Positions 46,606 to 58,268 of a DNA stretch of 64,000 bases are shown here, piece by piece; positions within the stretch are counted from its first letter, which is position 1, and each line of letters starts with the position of its first letter. Both the position numbers and the translations under genes were made by a program. Origin of the DNA: Scytalidium lignicola (taxonomy: Eukaryota > Ascomycota > Leotiomycetes); assembly GCA_002812745.2 (NCBI GenBank), contig NCSJ02000088.1, positions 78,219-142,218 on the forward strand. Direction: 5' to 3'. The notes beneath the pieces are model-generated. The model was not told where the DNA came from, searched no databases, and worked only from the letters and a program-made list of their open reading frames with translations.

Positions 46606-47572
46606 CAGTTCATATATTTTCATCCTTCTAGATAAGCTATAGTTAATATAGTAATATAATAGCATAGTTATAAGCATTCCCGTACTAGTTGTTAATGCTT
46701 GTAATAAATTTTAATATCTTTACTAGTAGAATTGAAGATATGAGGTGTGGACAAAATTACAATAGAGCTATATTGATGCAATACCGAATGCTTATCATTC
46801 ATTTGAATACGCTCGAAAGCACGCAATAATCTTTACAAAAACCCTTCTTACTCCTAATGGTGGCATTCTCAAAGAGAAGGGCCATTTATAAGCTCATACT
46901 TAAATGCATACTCGACCCTAGAAAGGTTAAAAAGAGCTGTTGAAGCTTGAAATAAATTCCTTGCTATCAATTCCATCCAAAAAGGAGTTCTAGCTACCTA
47001 GCTAGAGTACAATGTATATTCAGGGTAACAGTAGCCTCCAAATTGAACAATAATCGACTGGAAGTGGACGTAGTTAGACCCAGGAATCCCATTACGAAAG
47101 AAATGATTGTATAAAGAAACTGGCTGATTTACCCATCGAGTTAGATTCAAAAAACATCGGGCAAGTTCGATATGATCAAGGTTGCACCGTTGGTGCATCA
47201 CGTAGCTAGAGATCGACTCTAATTAGGTAGTGAGATCATGAAAATCGACCCTGTAATTTTGTAATAACTAACTGAATTGATTGGCTTCATAGCGTTATAA
47301 ACGCCGTGTTTCAGGCGCGGGCCGACCCGGGGGGCACGGCACCTGCAGGTTTGTCGTGATTTGCCGAGCCTTCCACAGTATGCCACCCCTTATTATTATG
47401 ACCTGACCGAGGGCCATGTAGATTATTGTCTCATTCGGAGATCACTCTCTTTCATAACTTTAGACTTGCCTAAAATAGACCACCCTTCTAGATGGTCCTT
47501 TTTTCCGAATAACTAGAGAAGCCCTATATGTTAATTCTAGTTGCATACAAGGTCTCTACATATCATTCAGGC
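46606..47572. other. Convergent 3' spacer, no gene recognised
   Basis: Between the protease and the DHA1 transporter. AT-rich except for a short GC-rich patch near 47310-47345. No coding segment was identified. Confidence 0.4.
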
Positions 47573-49472
47573 CTATACCTCTTCCTTCTCTTTCTGTGTG
47601 ACCCTTTCTAACCTCTGTCTTTCTTCTTCTAACCTCCTCTGCATCTCCTCCTTTCTTTCACGAAGGGCTATACAGAAGCGGGACCTGCTTCGTATGGTCG
47701 GTCCTTTCCAGATGAAGATGAAGGGAATGACACACATAGCAGAGCTCAAACCACCAAGGAGAGCACAGGCTCCAGCGATGCCGAGTTTATCGAACATGTG
47801 GGTAGTGGCAAGAGGCAGAACAACGGCGAGCATAGAGCGGCAGGTTACCGCAGCAGCGTTGGCAGAGGCGGCGAATATTTCATAGGCATCGGTGAGATAG
47901 TTGAGCAGGGCCATGAAAATGAGCATATAGCCAATACCGAAGGGAATGCCGGCAAGCATGGGAGCCACGAAAGTGATAGAGCTCTTAGAGCTGAAGCCAA
48001 GCCAGAAGAGAGACACAGCAAATAATGGCCCTCCAATGCAGGCTAGCGGCACACGACGATACTCTTCACGCTTGACCCACGGTGCACTACGCGCCCGGGC
48101 ATTTGCTAAGACGCCGTCCCAAAACCAAAACACAGGTAGGCTGAGAGCGGCGCCAGCGCCGATGGCAAGGTAGCACAGGCCCGTGACGCCAGGGGACAGG
48201 CCGTAAAGCTGCTGGAAGATGATGGGAAACGCCTGGAAGGACATGTAAAAAATAGCGTAAACAAGGGCTAGGTAGGCGCAGGTGGCGGTGACGATGAGCT
48301 CAGAGACGAGCATACGTAGTGGCCGCGTTATGACGACCGTCAAGAGCTGGTTGAGATCGGTCTTCTCAAGGTCGCGTGGAGCAACGGTTTGAATGGAAGG
48401 GTCTTGTTTGCGCATCTTGCGAGCGCGACGAGCAAGCAGAATGGGCCCAAATGTCTCCGGGAGGAAGACAACAATGGATAAGGATATACCAGCATATATA
48501 AGGCCGATCCAGAACGCCCAGCGCCAGCCGATAGTAGCAGAGGTGAAGCCTGAGATGATAGGAGAGAATAAAGGTCCCCACACGGTTGTCTATCGTTACT
48601 CTTTACTCAGCATTCGCGTAGTCACATCTCACTAACAACAGTACGAAATAACAAAATGAAGAAGACCTACCACCATGAAGATAGCGAATGCTCTCCCTCT
48701 TGTCCTAGGCTCACCGTACACATCTGCTAAGATGCCTGCTATTATGGCAATCGGAGCACCGGCAAAGACGCCACAGAGCAGCCGAAACACAAGCAGGGCC
48801 CGCCAGTTTGGTGCCAGAGCACAAGCCATGGTGAAGATGGTGAAGCCCGTAAAAGTGGCGATGGTCAGGTTTCGCCTGCCAAAGTGCTCACTCAGGGGCC
48901 CCCAGATAAGAGGTCCAAAGACGTAGCCTATCAGGAAGATGCTTATGGGCAGCACTTGTTGCTCAGACGAGGTGACACCAAACTCCATAGTAATGTTCGG
49001 AATGGCCATGCTAGGAAGCGCAGAACTCATTGTTGAGTTAATGACAAGCACGGCGGTGATGAAAACGATGAGGATCTTTTTGGACTGGAAAAAGTGGATT
49101 CAGCCATGGCATTCACACACTACATACCAGAGTGGTGTAGTAAAAAGTAATTACCTTAGACCATTTTTGAGGGTTTTCGGGGTCATCAATTTTCCAACCG
49201 ATGAGGATCTCGTTCGTGTGGCTTCGAGTCCTGGAGCGGATGTGATGAAGGGCGCCAATGCCACGATCCCCAGCTTCTTCGTCATATTGTTCCTGGGAAT
49301 CTATCTCGTCCAGCGCTTGTATGCGGTCCGAAAAGCAATCTCCTCGTTTACTTCCGTCTGGATAGGTTTTATTATAAGGCCCCAAAATAAGTCGGAGGAA
49401 CTCACGCTTTTCTTGTTCCTGTTGAGCAGGACTGTCCTGACTATCTGTCCGGCTTACGCCACTTGACGCCAT
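47573..49472 (-). CDS. MFS drug/H+ antiporter (DHA1 family)
   Basis: Exons 49472-49155, 49084-48671 and 48589-47573 join in phase 0 for 582 aa. A long polar N-terminus (about 110 residues) ends in NEILIGWKIDDPENPQKWSK, the usual lead-in of fungal DHA1 exporters. Twelve helices follow. Motif A-like region: WGPLSEHFGRRNLTIATFTG. Motif C region: GAPIAIIAGILADVYGEPRT and ATIGWRWAFWIGLIYAG. The C-terminus is charged and coiled (RERKEEMQRRLEEERQRLER). Relatives (Flr1, Tpo-type, caffeine or polyamine exporters) expel toxic compounds or metabolites across the plasma membrane by proton exchange. No lesion. No partner biosynthetic gene is adjacent, so the substrate is open. Confidence 0.92.
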
Positions 49473-51088
49473 AATACAGCCGAGGCCTCGAACACAACGG
49501 AATTACAGTATACAAAGTTACAGTATACAATTAATAAACGTAATTAAACAATGTATGTCAAAGCAGAGTCCCATTGGTTAGCTAAACCCATTGCACAAAG
49601 AGAGCAAGGCGGGCAGAATCTTCAACGATAAAAACAAGAGCAAATTACAGAACTGAGCGCGCAACAAGTGCGGGGAACGATTTTTTCATTAGGAGTGCGG
49701 ATAACACGGCTACCGTTTTACTACTATACGCAGCAGAAAGTGCAAATGTTACTTGATACAGTATTGCGGGGCCGACCTTCGGAGGCTAAAGCTTAGGAAT
49801 CTGAATATGAAGTCATGAAAGTGGCCTAGTATACTGCTTATAGTCCATTGATTGGCCCAAGTCGGACTCCGGAGCCGGCATGTTAATTATTATTGTAGTG
49901 GGACTTGTTAGATTACAGCCTGTAACAAATGAGCCATTTGAATTGATAGTGGAGAAGAACGACAAAAGAATAATAATAAGAGTGTTAATGAGAGTTGATC
50001 GTGTATAATAGATATACTCTCATTGCTGAAGACGTATACTTATCCACGGCGTGTCACTGGTTTGCACTCATAAGTTCACGTGATTAACTCAATTTCTACT
50101 AGTTTTTTTAAGTTAGTAATTGCAAGTTATTCTTTTAGTTAATTCTTATATTACTATATGGACTTTTAGCTTTCTTCAATCCCTCACGAGCAAAAGCGCA
50201 GTCAAATTGTCTTTGTTTAGCTTTATTATTAAATGTTAACGAGCAAAAAGGTTGGAGAAATATCTTGTAAAAGGGTTTAACTTAACAAAGTCTGTACATT
50301 AATATGATAATCAGCACTAGTTGGAACCAAAAGTTGCACATTTGAGCACGTATTAAAACGTGCGGTTGAATAGAAGATACAATTATACCCCACCTTTAAG
50401 AAAATATAATAAAACATAGATTCATTATCATATTATAAAGAAAAAACTTATTAACCTCAAGTTCAAAATCCCAGTAAATAAAGTCTATAGTTACATATAT
50501 CTTTAAGAAACCTGGTGTGCTTGGACATTTCTAACAAGCTTAATTGTGAAACAACCATCCTCTATCTAAATCACAATTTATCGAAAGTTGGCCTTCGGTG
50601 AGTTTGTCATGCAAGTAGGTGAATATCGATTTTTTTGAGAGAGAAATTCTTTTGAAATTTGGGGAATAAGCATATTTTCGTCCTGATGGAGACCACGTTT
50701 CGGGAGCAAATCTTGGTTGTTGTAGCAGGGTGAGATAACGACCTCTGGTGCGCTTTGAGGATTGATGATGTTGGATGCCGGTTGGGATGATGTCCAATTT
50801 CTTTGACATTGTGCCTAGCTAGTTTTACGTTCTGGGCAGGTGAAGGAAGCATATTTGAGACGTGCTTTTCGAAAGTGAGTCCCCAGTACTAGCATTGATG
50901 CCCCTGACGCCGAATTCCTGTGTACACCCCGGGAAATGCAGCAGGTCGATCTCCCCTATCTACGCCATTCAACTTAGGGTTATTATAGCAAAAAGTCACA
51001 GTATGGAGGTATTATATATCCTTTGGTTTCCTTCCTTTGACTACATCTTCTTCGACTTGTGCTGTTTTCGCTGCATGGATCATCCAGG
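49473..51088. other. AT-rich spacer upstream of the DHA1 gene
   Basis: It contains the DHA1 promoter, a pair of ttacagtatacaa repeats at 49503-49530 and AT-rich sequence around 50100-50530. Short frames near 50540-50852 have no recognisable content. Confidence 0.4.
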
Positions 51089-51545
51089 CTACTTTGCGAC
51101 CCGGGATGAATACATGCTCAAGCTTTTATCTGTATTTTCCCAAAACCAGAAGTAGCGTCCAGTTATCCATAATGTCAGAATAATGACAATTACTAGGAAT
51201 ACAATAGAGAGTTGCACTGTGTCCACCCAGACACTGACGTCTCGTAGCGTTAGAAAAGAATGAATAGTGCTCGTTGTCGTCATATATGCTTGAAAGAATC
51301 TCGATAGATCTTCGGACGCAGGCGTTGAGATGATTGTGTTTCTGGCGGCATCTTCCTCAAGCTAATTGGTCCAGTACATTTCGTACGACTGGGTTATAGA
51401 ATATGTGTCGTTCGGGTATTGCGTTTGGGTCCGATACTTCCGCTTTTTGAGTGATATTGCATTCTACTTGTGTAAAACTTGTATTTCCAACTGGTCCAAT
51501 TGGCTTTGTTGCTCCTGCTTCCGTAGCACCTCCGCCCGCCCCCTA
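51089..51545 (-). pseudogene. Remnant of a fungal membrane-protein gene (C-terminal part) with a frameshift
   Basis: Minus-strand sequence from about 51545 reads like a real exon: NTSFTQVECNITQKAEVSDP, then NAIPERHIFYNPVVRNVLDQ. At about 51362 the frame must shift by one base (an extra T in GCTTGAGG). It then continues as EEDAARNTIISTPASEDLSR, a transmembrane helix (VQLSIVFLVIVIILTLWITG) and a short tail to TAG at 51089-51091. The pattern of a lumenal domain, one helix and a tail is clear, but I do not know the family. The N-terminal part is absent, because the Gal80-like gene starts only 185 bp further on. It is either a truncated, frameshifted relic or a gene with a base-call error. A second open frame overlaps 51430-51600, so the upstream limit is uncertain. 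Confidence 0.5.
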
Positions 51546-51729
51546 GTGTGCGGGGTAGCACAAGGGTCTCCAAAGAATCCAGATCTGAAATGGCGTGATT
51601 GTCAAATCAAACCTTAAGACCGATTATCTTATTATTAATACATATACCACTGGATGAAGAGGCATTTTGGTCGAAATTCTACGACAGCAAGAAACAAGAA
51701 ACAACAGACAAAAACCATTCCTCTTCGTC

Positions 51730-53075
51730 ATGTCATCGTCTCAGAAGATCAGAATCGGGCTGATCGGCCTTAATGCCCCGTACGCTGGTGTTATAACGGG
51801 GTCAAGCTGGGCCGCGGTGGCCCATCTTCCATACTTGAAGGCATCTTCTAAATACGAAGTGGTAGCCCTTCACAACAGCTCCGTTGAGAGAGCCCAGAAG
51901 GCTATCGAGGCATATGGCTTAGATCCGGAGAAGGTGAAAGCTTATGGAACTCCGGAGGGTAAGCGAACTCCATTCTGCACGAGTCCTATTGCCAAGCGCC
52001 TTGTTGGCATTGAAAATTGGTAACACAAATAGGTCTTGCCAATGACCCTAATGTTGAGCTTGTTGTCTGTAGTGTCCGCGTTGATCGCCATGCTGGCTCA
52101 GTGATCCCTAGCATCAAGGCAGGGAAGGATGTCTACGTTGAATGGCCACTTGAAGCAAATTATCACATAGCTAAAGAACTAACTGAGCTTGTCAAGAAGC
52201 ACAATGTCAAAAGCTTTGTCGGGCTTCAAGGGAACTTTTCGCCTGTAGTCAAGAAGATTAAAGAAGTAATTGCGAACGGGGATATCGGGGACGTCCTCAG
52301 CAGCATTGTTATAGTGAAAGCAAGAGGAGGCCCTACGATCTCTCGACCGGTCGATTATTTCACGGACAGGAAGATTGGAGGCAACACTTTTACGATTGGG
52401 TTTGGACATAACATCGAGTATATAACAGCAGGTGAACGAACTCCTATATCTCTTAATTTTCCGAATCATAGTCAAGGCTGAAGTAACTGTCTCTGACCTT
52501 TACACTTTTGTCATCAAATAGCCTTAGGTGAAGTGTCGTCCTATCGCTCCCTCCTTGTCAATCAATTCCCCGAAGTTGATATTGTGGACCCAGTAACACA
52601 TGAGATCGTAGAGAAGTCGCGCAAGAACGATGTGCCTAATCAAATTGCTTTTGAGGCTGTCTTGGAGTCGGGAGCTGTTCTTACCTTCAAGCTGAACACT
52701 GCACCCGCCATCTCTCCTGGAGCGAAGCCGCAGCAGGAACGCGTTCAATTCCCTGTTCTGGACTGGCATATTGTTGGTACTAAAGGAGAACTCCGTATCA
52801 AAAGCTATGATGATTGGTTACTGAGTGGCGGGAGTGCTAAGCTTGTATTTGAGATATGCAAAGCGGATGATGGCGAGGTAGTTCAACTTGATCTTGGGCA
52901 GGATGAGTTTGAGCATCTGCCATTGTACTCGAGGAATATTGCAAGGTTATATGAGGCCTTTGCTGAAGGCCTGGATGAGAAAGGAGAGAAGAAAAAATGG
53001 TACCCGGATTTCGAGCGTGCGTTGAAGAGGCATAAGTTGCTTGACCAGATGTATAAGGAGAATGGGTTTAACTGA
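51730..53075 (+). CDS. Gal80-like protein of the Gfo/Idh/MocA oxidoreductase family
   Basis: Exons 51730-51958, 52033-52431 and 52522-53075 give 393 aa. The N-terminal Rossmann start is IRIGLIGLNAPYAG. Where catalytic members have an EKP motif this protein has VYVEWPLEAN, so the catalytic Lys is Trp. The segments VGLQGNFSPVVKKIKEVIAN, GDIGDVLSS, IGFGHNIEYI and HIVGTKGELRI resemble the order seen in yeast Gal80 and its filamentous-fungal relatives, which bind NAD(P) but act as regulators or have lost catalysis. A sugar or sugar-acid sensing role is possible; enzymatic activity is less likely but not excluded. The gene is intact. A membrane-protein relic lies upstream on the opposite strand. 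Confidence 0.88.
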
Positions 53076-54120
53076 GAAATATCTGAAGCCAAAGCCAATA
53101 ATGTTATAATATCTCCAGTTTATCACATTACGCTTCTTATATACCTTGAAGGGGGTAGTTATTAAAACACCTATCCCTTGTCCTTAAAAAGTAATTTTGA
53201 TTTGGTACTTAAAATGCTTTACTAACGTGTTTTAGATTATAAAGCTCATTTATAAAATTATGACTTGCAGTATAAGAATTTCCTTTATAACAAGCTGCAA
53301 TCTACTCTTACAACCAAATCATTCTGTTTTGATAATCTTTATAGTTTTAAAAAAATATGTATATGAAGTTGTGTTATCTATATACTAATCAAGACTTTAA
53401 CCTCCAAGTAAAGCATACATATCAAAAATATTAGAAATGCCTCATTTTTACACTTTGACAAATCAGTAACCATTTATTACATTAAAAAGTCACTTATTAA
53501 ATTAATCACTTTATCAAAGTGCGCCTTCCCTGACAAGACTCCAGGGACGATCCATGTATGGTGTTTTACAAAGCTCAAAATCCGCCTTGCTTAAAGCGAC
53601 CCCCCAATCGCAACACGGAGAGTGACACCAGTTAGTCGTTTGCCAGGACGTGTTCTTATGCGCTTGTCCATTCTCACACCCCTGCTCCTTTATGAAGTTA
53701 GACGACTGCACAATCAAGACCTTAAATCAAGAGTCTTCGCTCTTGACCGTGTTCACCTAGCATAGTTCGGGCTCTCCTCCGTAAGACAACGATTCTTCCA
53801 CCGCACGCGAATTCACATACCTCTCCGATGACTATCTCCCTGGGCGCGCTTTTCAACTCCTTCCCCAAGTCTAAGTCGATCAGCCCTCCTGCCTTCTATC
53901 TAAACGACGAACTGCTGGCCAATCTAGCCAGCAGTTCACCAAACTCTATGAGTAAAGAAACTGTATATAATCATATAAGTCATTCTCAGCATTTTGCCTC
54001 CCTATTCTCCCAAATGCAAATTCAGGTCTCCAGATTCGCCCTGACCTTTCCATATTTTGGCGCGGGACTATCCAAAACAAAACCATGTTTCTTGGAATAA
54101 AGCACTATTCTTTGTAAGAA
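53076..54120. other. AT-rich spacer with a perfect 10-bp hairpin
   Basis: 3' flanks of the Gal80-like and MBL-fold genes. A perfect stem (AACTGCTGGC at 53910-53919, GCCAGCAGTT at 53927-53936, 7-nt loop) lies in the GC-richer part. Short frames near 53514-54100 on both strands have no recognisable product. Confidence 0.45.
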
Positions 54121-55107
54121 TTAGGATTGGATTACAAGAAGTTCTGGGTGTTCTGAAAAATACTTCCGTGCTACCTCCATAAGCCTCCTAGGAGCTTGCA
54201 CGGAGAATTTAGCTTCCGGACTCTCCATCCAAAGGTCGAAAGTCTCGCCTCTCTCCTCCGTGCTGCTAATCACTGGAACTTTACCCTGAATTATACTGAC
54301 AAACAACGCTTGTACCTCTGCCACTATATCCGCAGCGTCTACAGAAAAGGTTATGTGTCCACATCCAATCTTGAGGCGTGGAGCAGACGCGTGCTTGCTG
54401 TTTTGTTCCTCTATAAACGCACGAAGTATACGGAGTGAATGCATGTACTCAACCCAGTCGCCCTCCGTCGGAAAGATAATGGGAGTTGAGACAAAAGGGG
54501 ATCTGAACTCGTAAAAGGTGTCTCCAACGTATAAATGACGCTCCGTGTTGTCATACCATGCAAGCTCGTCAGGAGTGTGTCCTGGAGTGTGAAGTATTTG
54601 AATATTTAACGAGACGGAATTGTGAGTAATTGATTCAAGGTGGCGAGCCCAGTAGGAGACTTCATACGTAGGTGTAGGGATGCCGAGATCCAGGCACCCG
54701 GAGTGAGTTGGAAGATCGTCGGTAATGAACGACGGGTCATAGGAGGAGGCTAGAATCGTGGTGTCGCACATTGGTGTTGTAAAATCCGGTATCCCCAGAA
54801 CGTGGTCGTTGTGGCAATGTGTGCATACTATCAGGTATGGGAGTGTGCCGGAAGGGTTAAGTGGCTTGTCCGAGTTTGAGGATACTGGGAAAGTTTCCAA
54901 GTATCTGCGAAGAGACGTGAGTTTGATCGAAGGCGACAATCCATATCCACCACTTCCAGTGTCTGAAAGGAGGAGAAGTGGAGGCTCCGAGAAGATCTTG
55001 ACATATATGAGAGGATTGTCATTGTAGATATCTTCCTCACGAATGACAAAAGTTGTCGCATTCAATCTCATAGTATTAAAACTTGTCGTAAGTGATCCCT
55101 TAGACAT
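54121..55107 (-). CDS. Metallo-beta-lactamase-fold hydrolase
   Basis: A single-exon gene of 328 aa. The metal-binding signature is THCHNDHVLG (His97, His99, Asp101, His102, matching HxHxDH). It is followed by HTPGHTPDELAWYD, the bridging Asp in YVGDTFYEF, and a distal His in CGHITF, which completes a two-metal site. The N-terminal strand motif is LLLLSDTGSGGYGL. The fold covers lactonases, glyoxalase II, sulfatases and others; the exact substrate cannot be told, and nothing supports beta-lactam resistance. No signal peptide. The gene lies tail-to-tail with the Gal80-like gene and looks intact. Confidence 0.9.
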   Translation of the reverse strand: MSKGSLTTSFNTMRLNATTFVIREEDIYNDNPLIYVKIFSEPPLLLLSDTGSGGYGLSPSIKLTSLRRYLETFPVSSNSDKPLNPSGTLPYLIVCTHCHNDHVLGIPDFTTPMCDTTILASSYDPSFITDDLPTHSGCLDLGIPTPTYEVSYWARHLESITHNSVSLNIQILHTPGHTPDELAWYDNTERHLYVGDTFYEFRSPFVSTPIIFPTEGDWVEYMHSLRILRAFIEEQNSKHASAPRLKIGCGHITFSVDAADIVAEVQALFVSIIQGKVPVISSTEERGETFDLWMESPEAKFSVQAPRRLMEVARKYFSEHPELLVIQS

Positions 55108-56448
55108 GTTGACCGGAGTGGGACTTAGAGAACAGAATTAACTAGCAATACCGAGAGACAAAGAGGCCACCTCATGGTCCTGAAAGATCGATGCTGAGAA
55201 AGTCTTGATATATGATGGAGGGACGCAAACAATTTCGTCGGGGGTGCCGACGACGCCAAAAGGATTAAACGAAACCGTGCAAAGGGAAGGAGGTGACTTG
55301 ACGCTGCAAGAAAGCCATTTTCTAGAAGGCGGTGACTCAAGGCCTCCACGTTTCCGTGCGTCCCAGGACGCAGTTCTTATTTGAGTCTTACAGTTTAATC
55401 TGCTATAGTCACATGTCTAATCTGATTATTAATTAAATAAAAAGAATGTTGAAAAGGTAAAGTTCAGAACATACTTTACACTTTATATAAGCATTCCCAT
55501 CTTTCGAATCATTATATTTATTTTTCGCCCAAGCTAAATTTTAATAAGCGTTGTGAATTCTCAGCGGCCACATAGCCAATGTTCGGAGCTTTTAAGGCAG
55601 TAGCTGTACGTGTCTTAGTAGCCAATAACTTACACAGTAGAATCCCTCAAAATGACTTTGACGAACCAATCATAGGCGTTTTCTTAACTGCAAACTACGT
55701 AAACGATACTCACCAATTCCTCAAAACTATTATGTAGAAAGATTAACAATTAAATCAAAGGTTCAATGATAACTTGTAATACAATTTGTTGTAAAAGTTT
55801 AAGAAACTAAGGTATCACGATGAAAAGTGTATATGGAATGGATATAAAGCTCCTCCCAAAAGGGGGGAATGCGTATTGCGTTGAAATGGAGGGTGTCAAT
55901 CCACATGAAGTGGCGAATTGGAGCTTCCAAATTGTTGCCAAGCAGGCCCAAAACAAGCTAGAGCTAGATCCACCATACCTGGACCATTGAGGAGAACTCA
56001 TCAAGCGGCTGGCGTATTGAATTGCCAATGGGATCCGAGAATGACTCGGAATATACGACACCTATCGGCTTGAACTAGTAATTAACGCGACGACCGAGCG
56101 ATGTCAATGAACGATCGTAGAGTCCGACCCAGCCATGTTGAGGGGATGAATGGCTGGCATTCTAAGGACTTAGTGCTGTGACATAGCTCTAGTCAACTTC
56201 GCAAATGTGCAAATCATATGCCGCAATACTCGTACCAATATCACATGGGCACAAGTGCTTTTACTATTTTAATTGATCTTTGCATTGTTGGTAGGATGCA
56301 TATCTTCCTGGATATTCATGACTTCTATAACTGAGTGCAAACTAAGTATAAGTTTGCCATATCGATGTATATATTGGTCTAAAGTCTGTCTTGTACCTGG
56401 TAGATATTACTATGAAATTAGACAATCACAATATTCTAAAGGGCAAAT
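55108..56448. other. Divergent spacer, no gene recognised
   Basis: Contains the promoters of the MBL-fold gene (minus) and the aldehyde dehydrogenase (plus). Short minus-strand frames at 55125-55349 and 55807-56061 show no recognisable domain. Confidence 0.4.
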
Positions 56449-58268
56449 ATGACGTTCAAACATCATCTTCCAACCCAACCCTTCATCCATGGAGTCTATG
56501 TTGATGCTCAAGGAAAGGAGCGCTTAACGTTGCGCTCAGCTGTTGACGACTCTATCATCACGGGAGGTAGGTCTAGGTATTTTTGGATCTTCGTTAAGGG
56601 CCTCCTACAGCACACTTACCAGTCATAGATCTACAATGCGCAAGTGCAGCAGACGTCGATGCGGCTGTTGAATCAGCAAAACAAGCTTGGCTAGTCTGGC
56701 GGGATACTGCCCCGGTGGGTGATGAATCCCCTCATTCATATTACTAGTCTGCACAATTTAATAGGATAGCTCTATAGGATAAGAAAAGAGAAACTATGCT
56801 ACGATTTGCGGATCTTATCGTCGAAAACGCTGAGCGATTGGGTTACGGGGACAGTGTGGTCACCGGGAAGCCGCCTGTTTTTAGCATCTCATACGAACCC
56901 AACAGTGCTGCTTCGCTGTTTCGGTGTAAGGATACAAATGGCCTGCAAACTCTTCATGTATTGTAGATTGACGATTTTGGTGTCTGTTTTGGTTAGATTT
57001 CGCTGGTTACACGGACAAGTTGTTCGGTGACTGCATTCCCACAGATTCTGAAGGCTCCCTAAGAGTAAGTGATAAGGATCCTATCTTTGTTCCTTAACAC
57101 TAAAGCATGCAACGCTGCAATAGATTGTCCGGCTTAAACCTTTAAGGGTATGTGCGGGTATCAACGCTTTCAACGCACCCCTTATCACATTCGCCATGAA
57201 AGCCGCCCCAGCAATCGCAGCAGGAAATGTTTTGATTTCTAAAGCGAGCGAGATGAACCCCTTCAGTTCCTTGATGGTTGCCGAGCTTGCCATACAGGCA
57301 GGAATCCCCCCGGGTGTGCTCAATGTCCTTATAGGCACAGCGGAAGCCGGCGAGGCACTTAGCCATCATATGTCTATTCGTAAGATTAGCTTCACGGGCA
57401 GCGTTGCCGTTGGTAGGAAAATCCAAATAGCGGCTGCCAAATCCAATCTGAAGCGTGTTACGCTCGAACTGGGCGGCAAGTCACCAGTTATTGTCTTTGA
57501 GGATGCGGACTTGGATACTGCTATTGCAGACGCCTGTCTTACCAGCTTCAGTCTCAACGGTCAAGGTTGCGTCCTTGGAATGAGAATGTACGTTCACACG
57601 TCTCTTGCTGAGAAATTCGTCGAAGGCCTCAAAGCACGATACGAGGCCCACGCTACGACTATCACCGATGCGGAGGCCAACCCTTTTGCGAGCCCCTTGT
57701 ACCACCACCGCCAATTCGAGTCCGTACTATCATTCATCGAAAGGGGCAAGAAAGAGGCAGATCTCATCACGGGCGGATCTCGATACGGTGGCAAAGGCTG
57801 CTACATCAAGCCAGCCATTTTCTACAAGCCCGCCGCTGATGCCGAGATTATTACCAAGGAGATTTTCGGACCGGTGATATGCATCGATACGTTTCAGACT
57901 GAGGAAGAGGTCATCCAGAAGGCAAATAATACCGAATACGGGTTGGGAGCCTACATATACACGGCAAGTTTTGATAGAGCGATACGAGTGTCGGCCAAGA
58001 TCGAGGCTGGAAGCGTGGCCGTAAACACGATACAAATCGTGCATGAAACTATGCCGTATGGTAGTCATAAACGTGAGCAATAATTCAGTTTCTTTAATTT
58101 CAATCAAGGATCTGTCCTCCAATATTTCACTCCTCTCTTTTTTTGTCGAGTTAACTAACAGCATATTTTAAATCTCTAGAGAGCGGAGTTGGCGTGGAGA
58201 ATGGGCATTATGTGTTAAGGGGATATACGCAACCGAAGAGCATACACTTCAAGTTCAAAACTAAATAG
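56449..58268 (+). CDS. Aldehyde dehydrogenase (NAD(P)-dependent), 6 exons
   Basis: Exons 56449-56566, 56629-56714, 56778-56925, 56997-57064, 57124-58072 and 58180-58268 total 485 aa. Family order: N-terminal FIHGVYVDAQGKER, RDTAP then ETMLRFADLIVENAERL, SLFRYFAGYTDKLFGD, the catalytic general base in VTLELGGKSP, the nucleophile Cys in NGQGCVLGMR, EIFGPVICIDTF, and a C-terminal PYGSHKQSGVGVENGHYVL. The raw frames show stops, but each lies in an intron with good ends. It oxidises an aldehyde to the acid. The alcohol or salicylaldehyde-type subgroup cannot be fixed by eye. It may follow upstream oxidases such as the BVMO or P450, but nothing besides distance links them. Intact. Confidence 0.9.
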
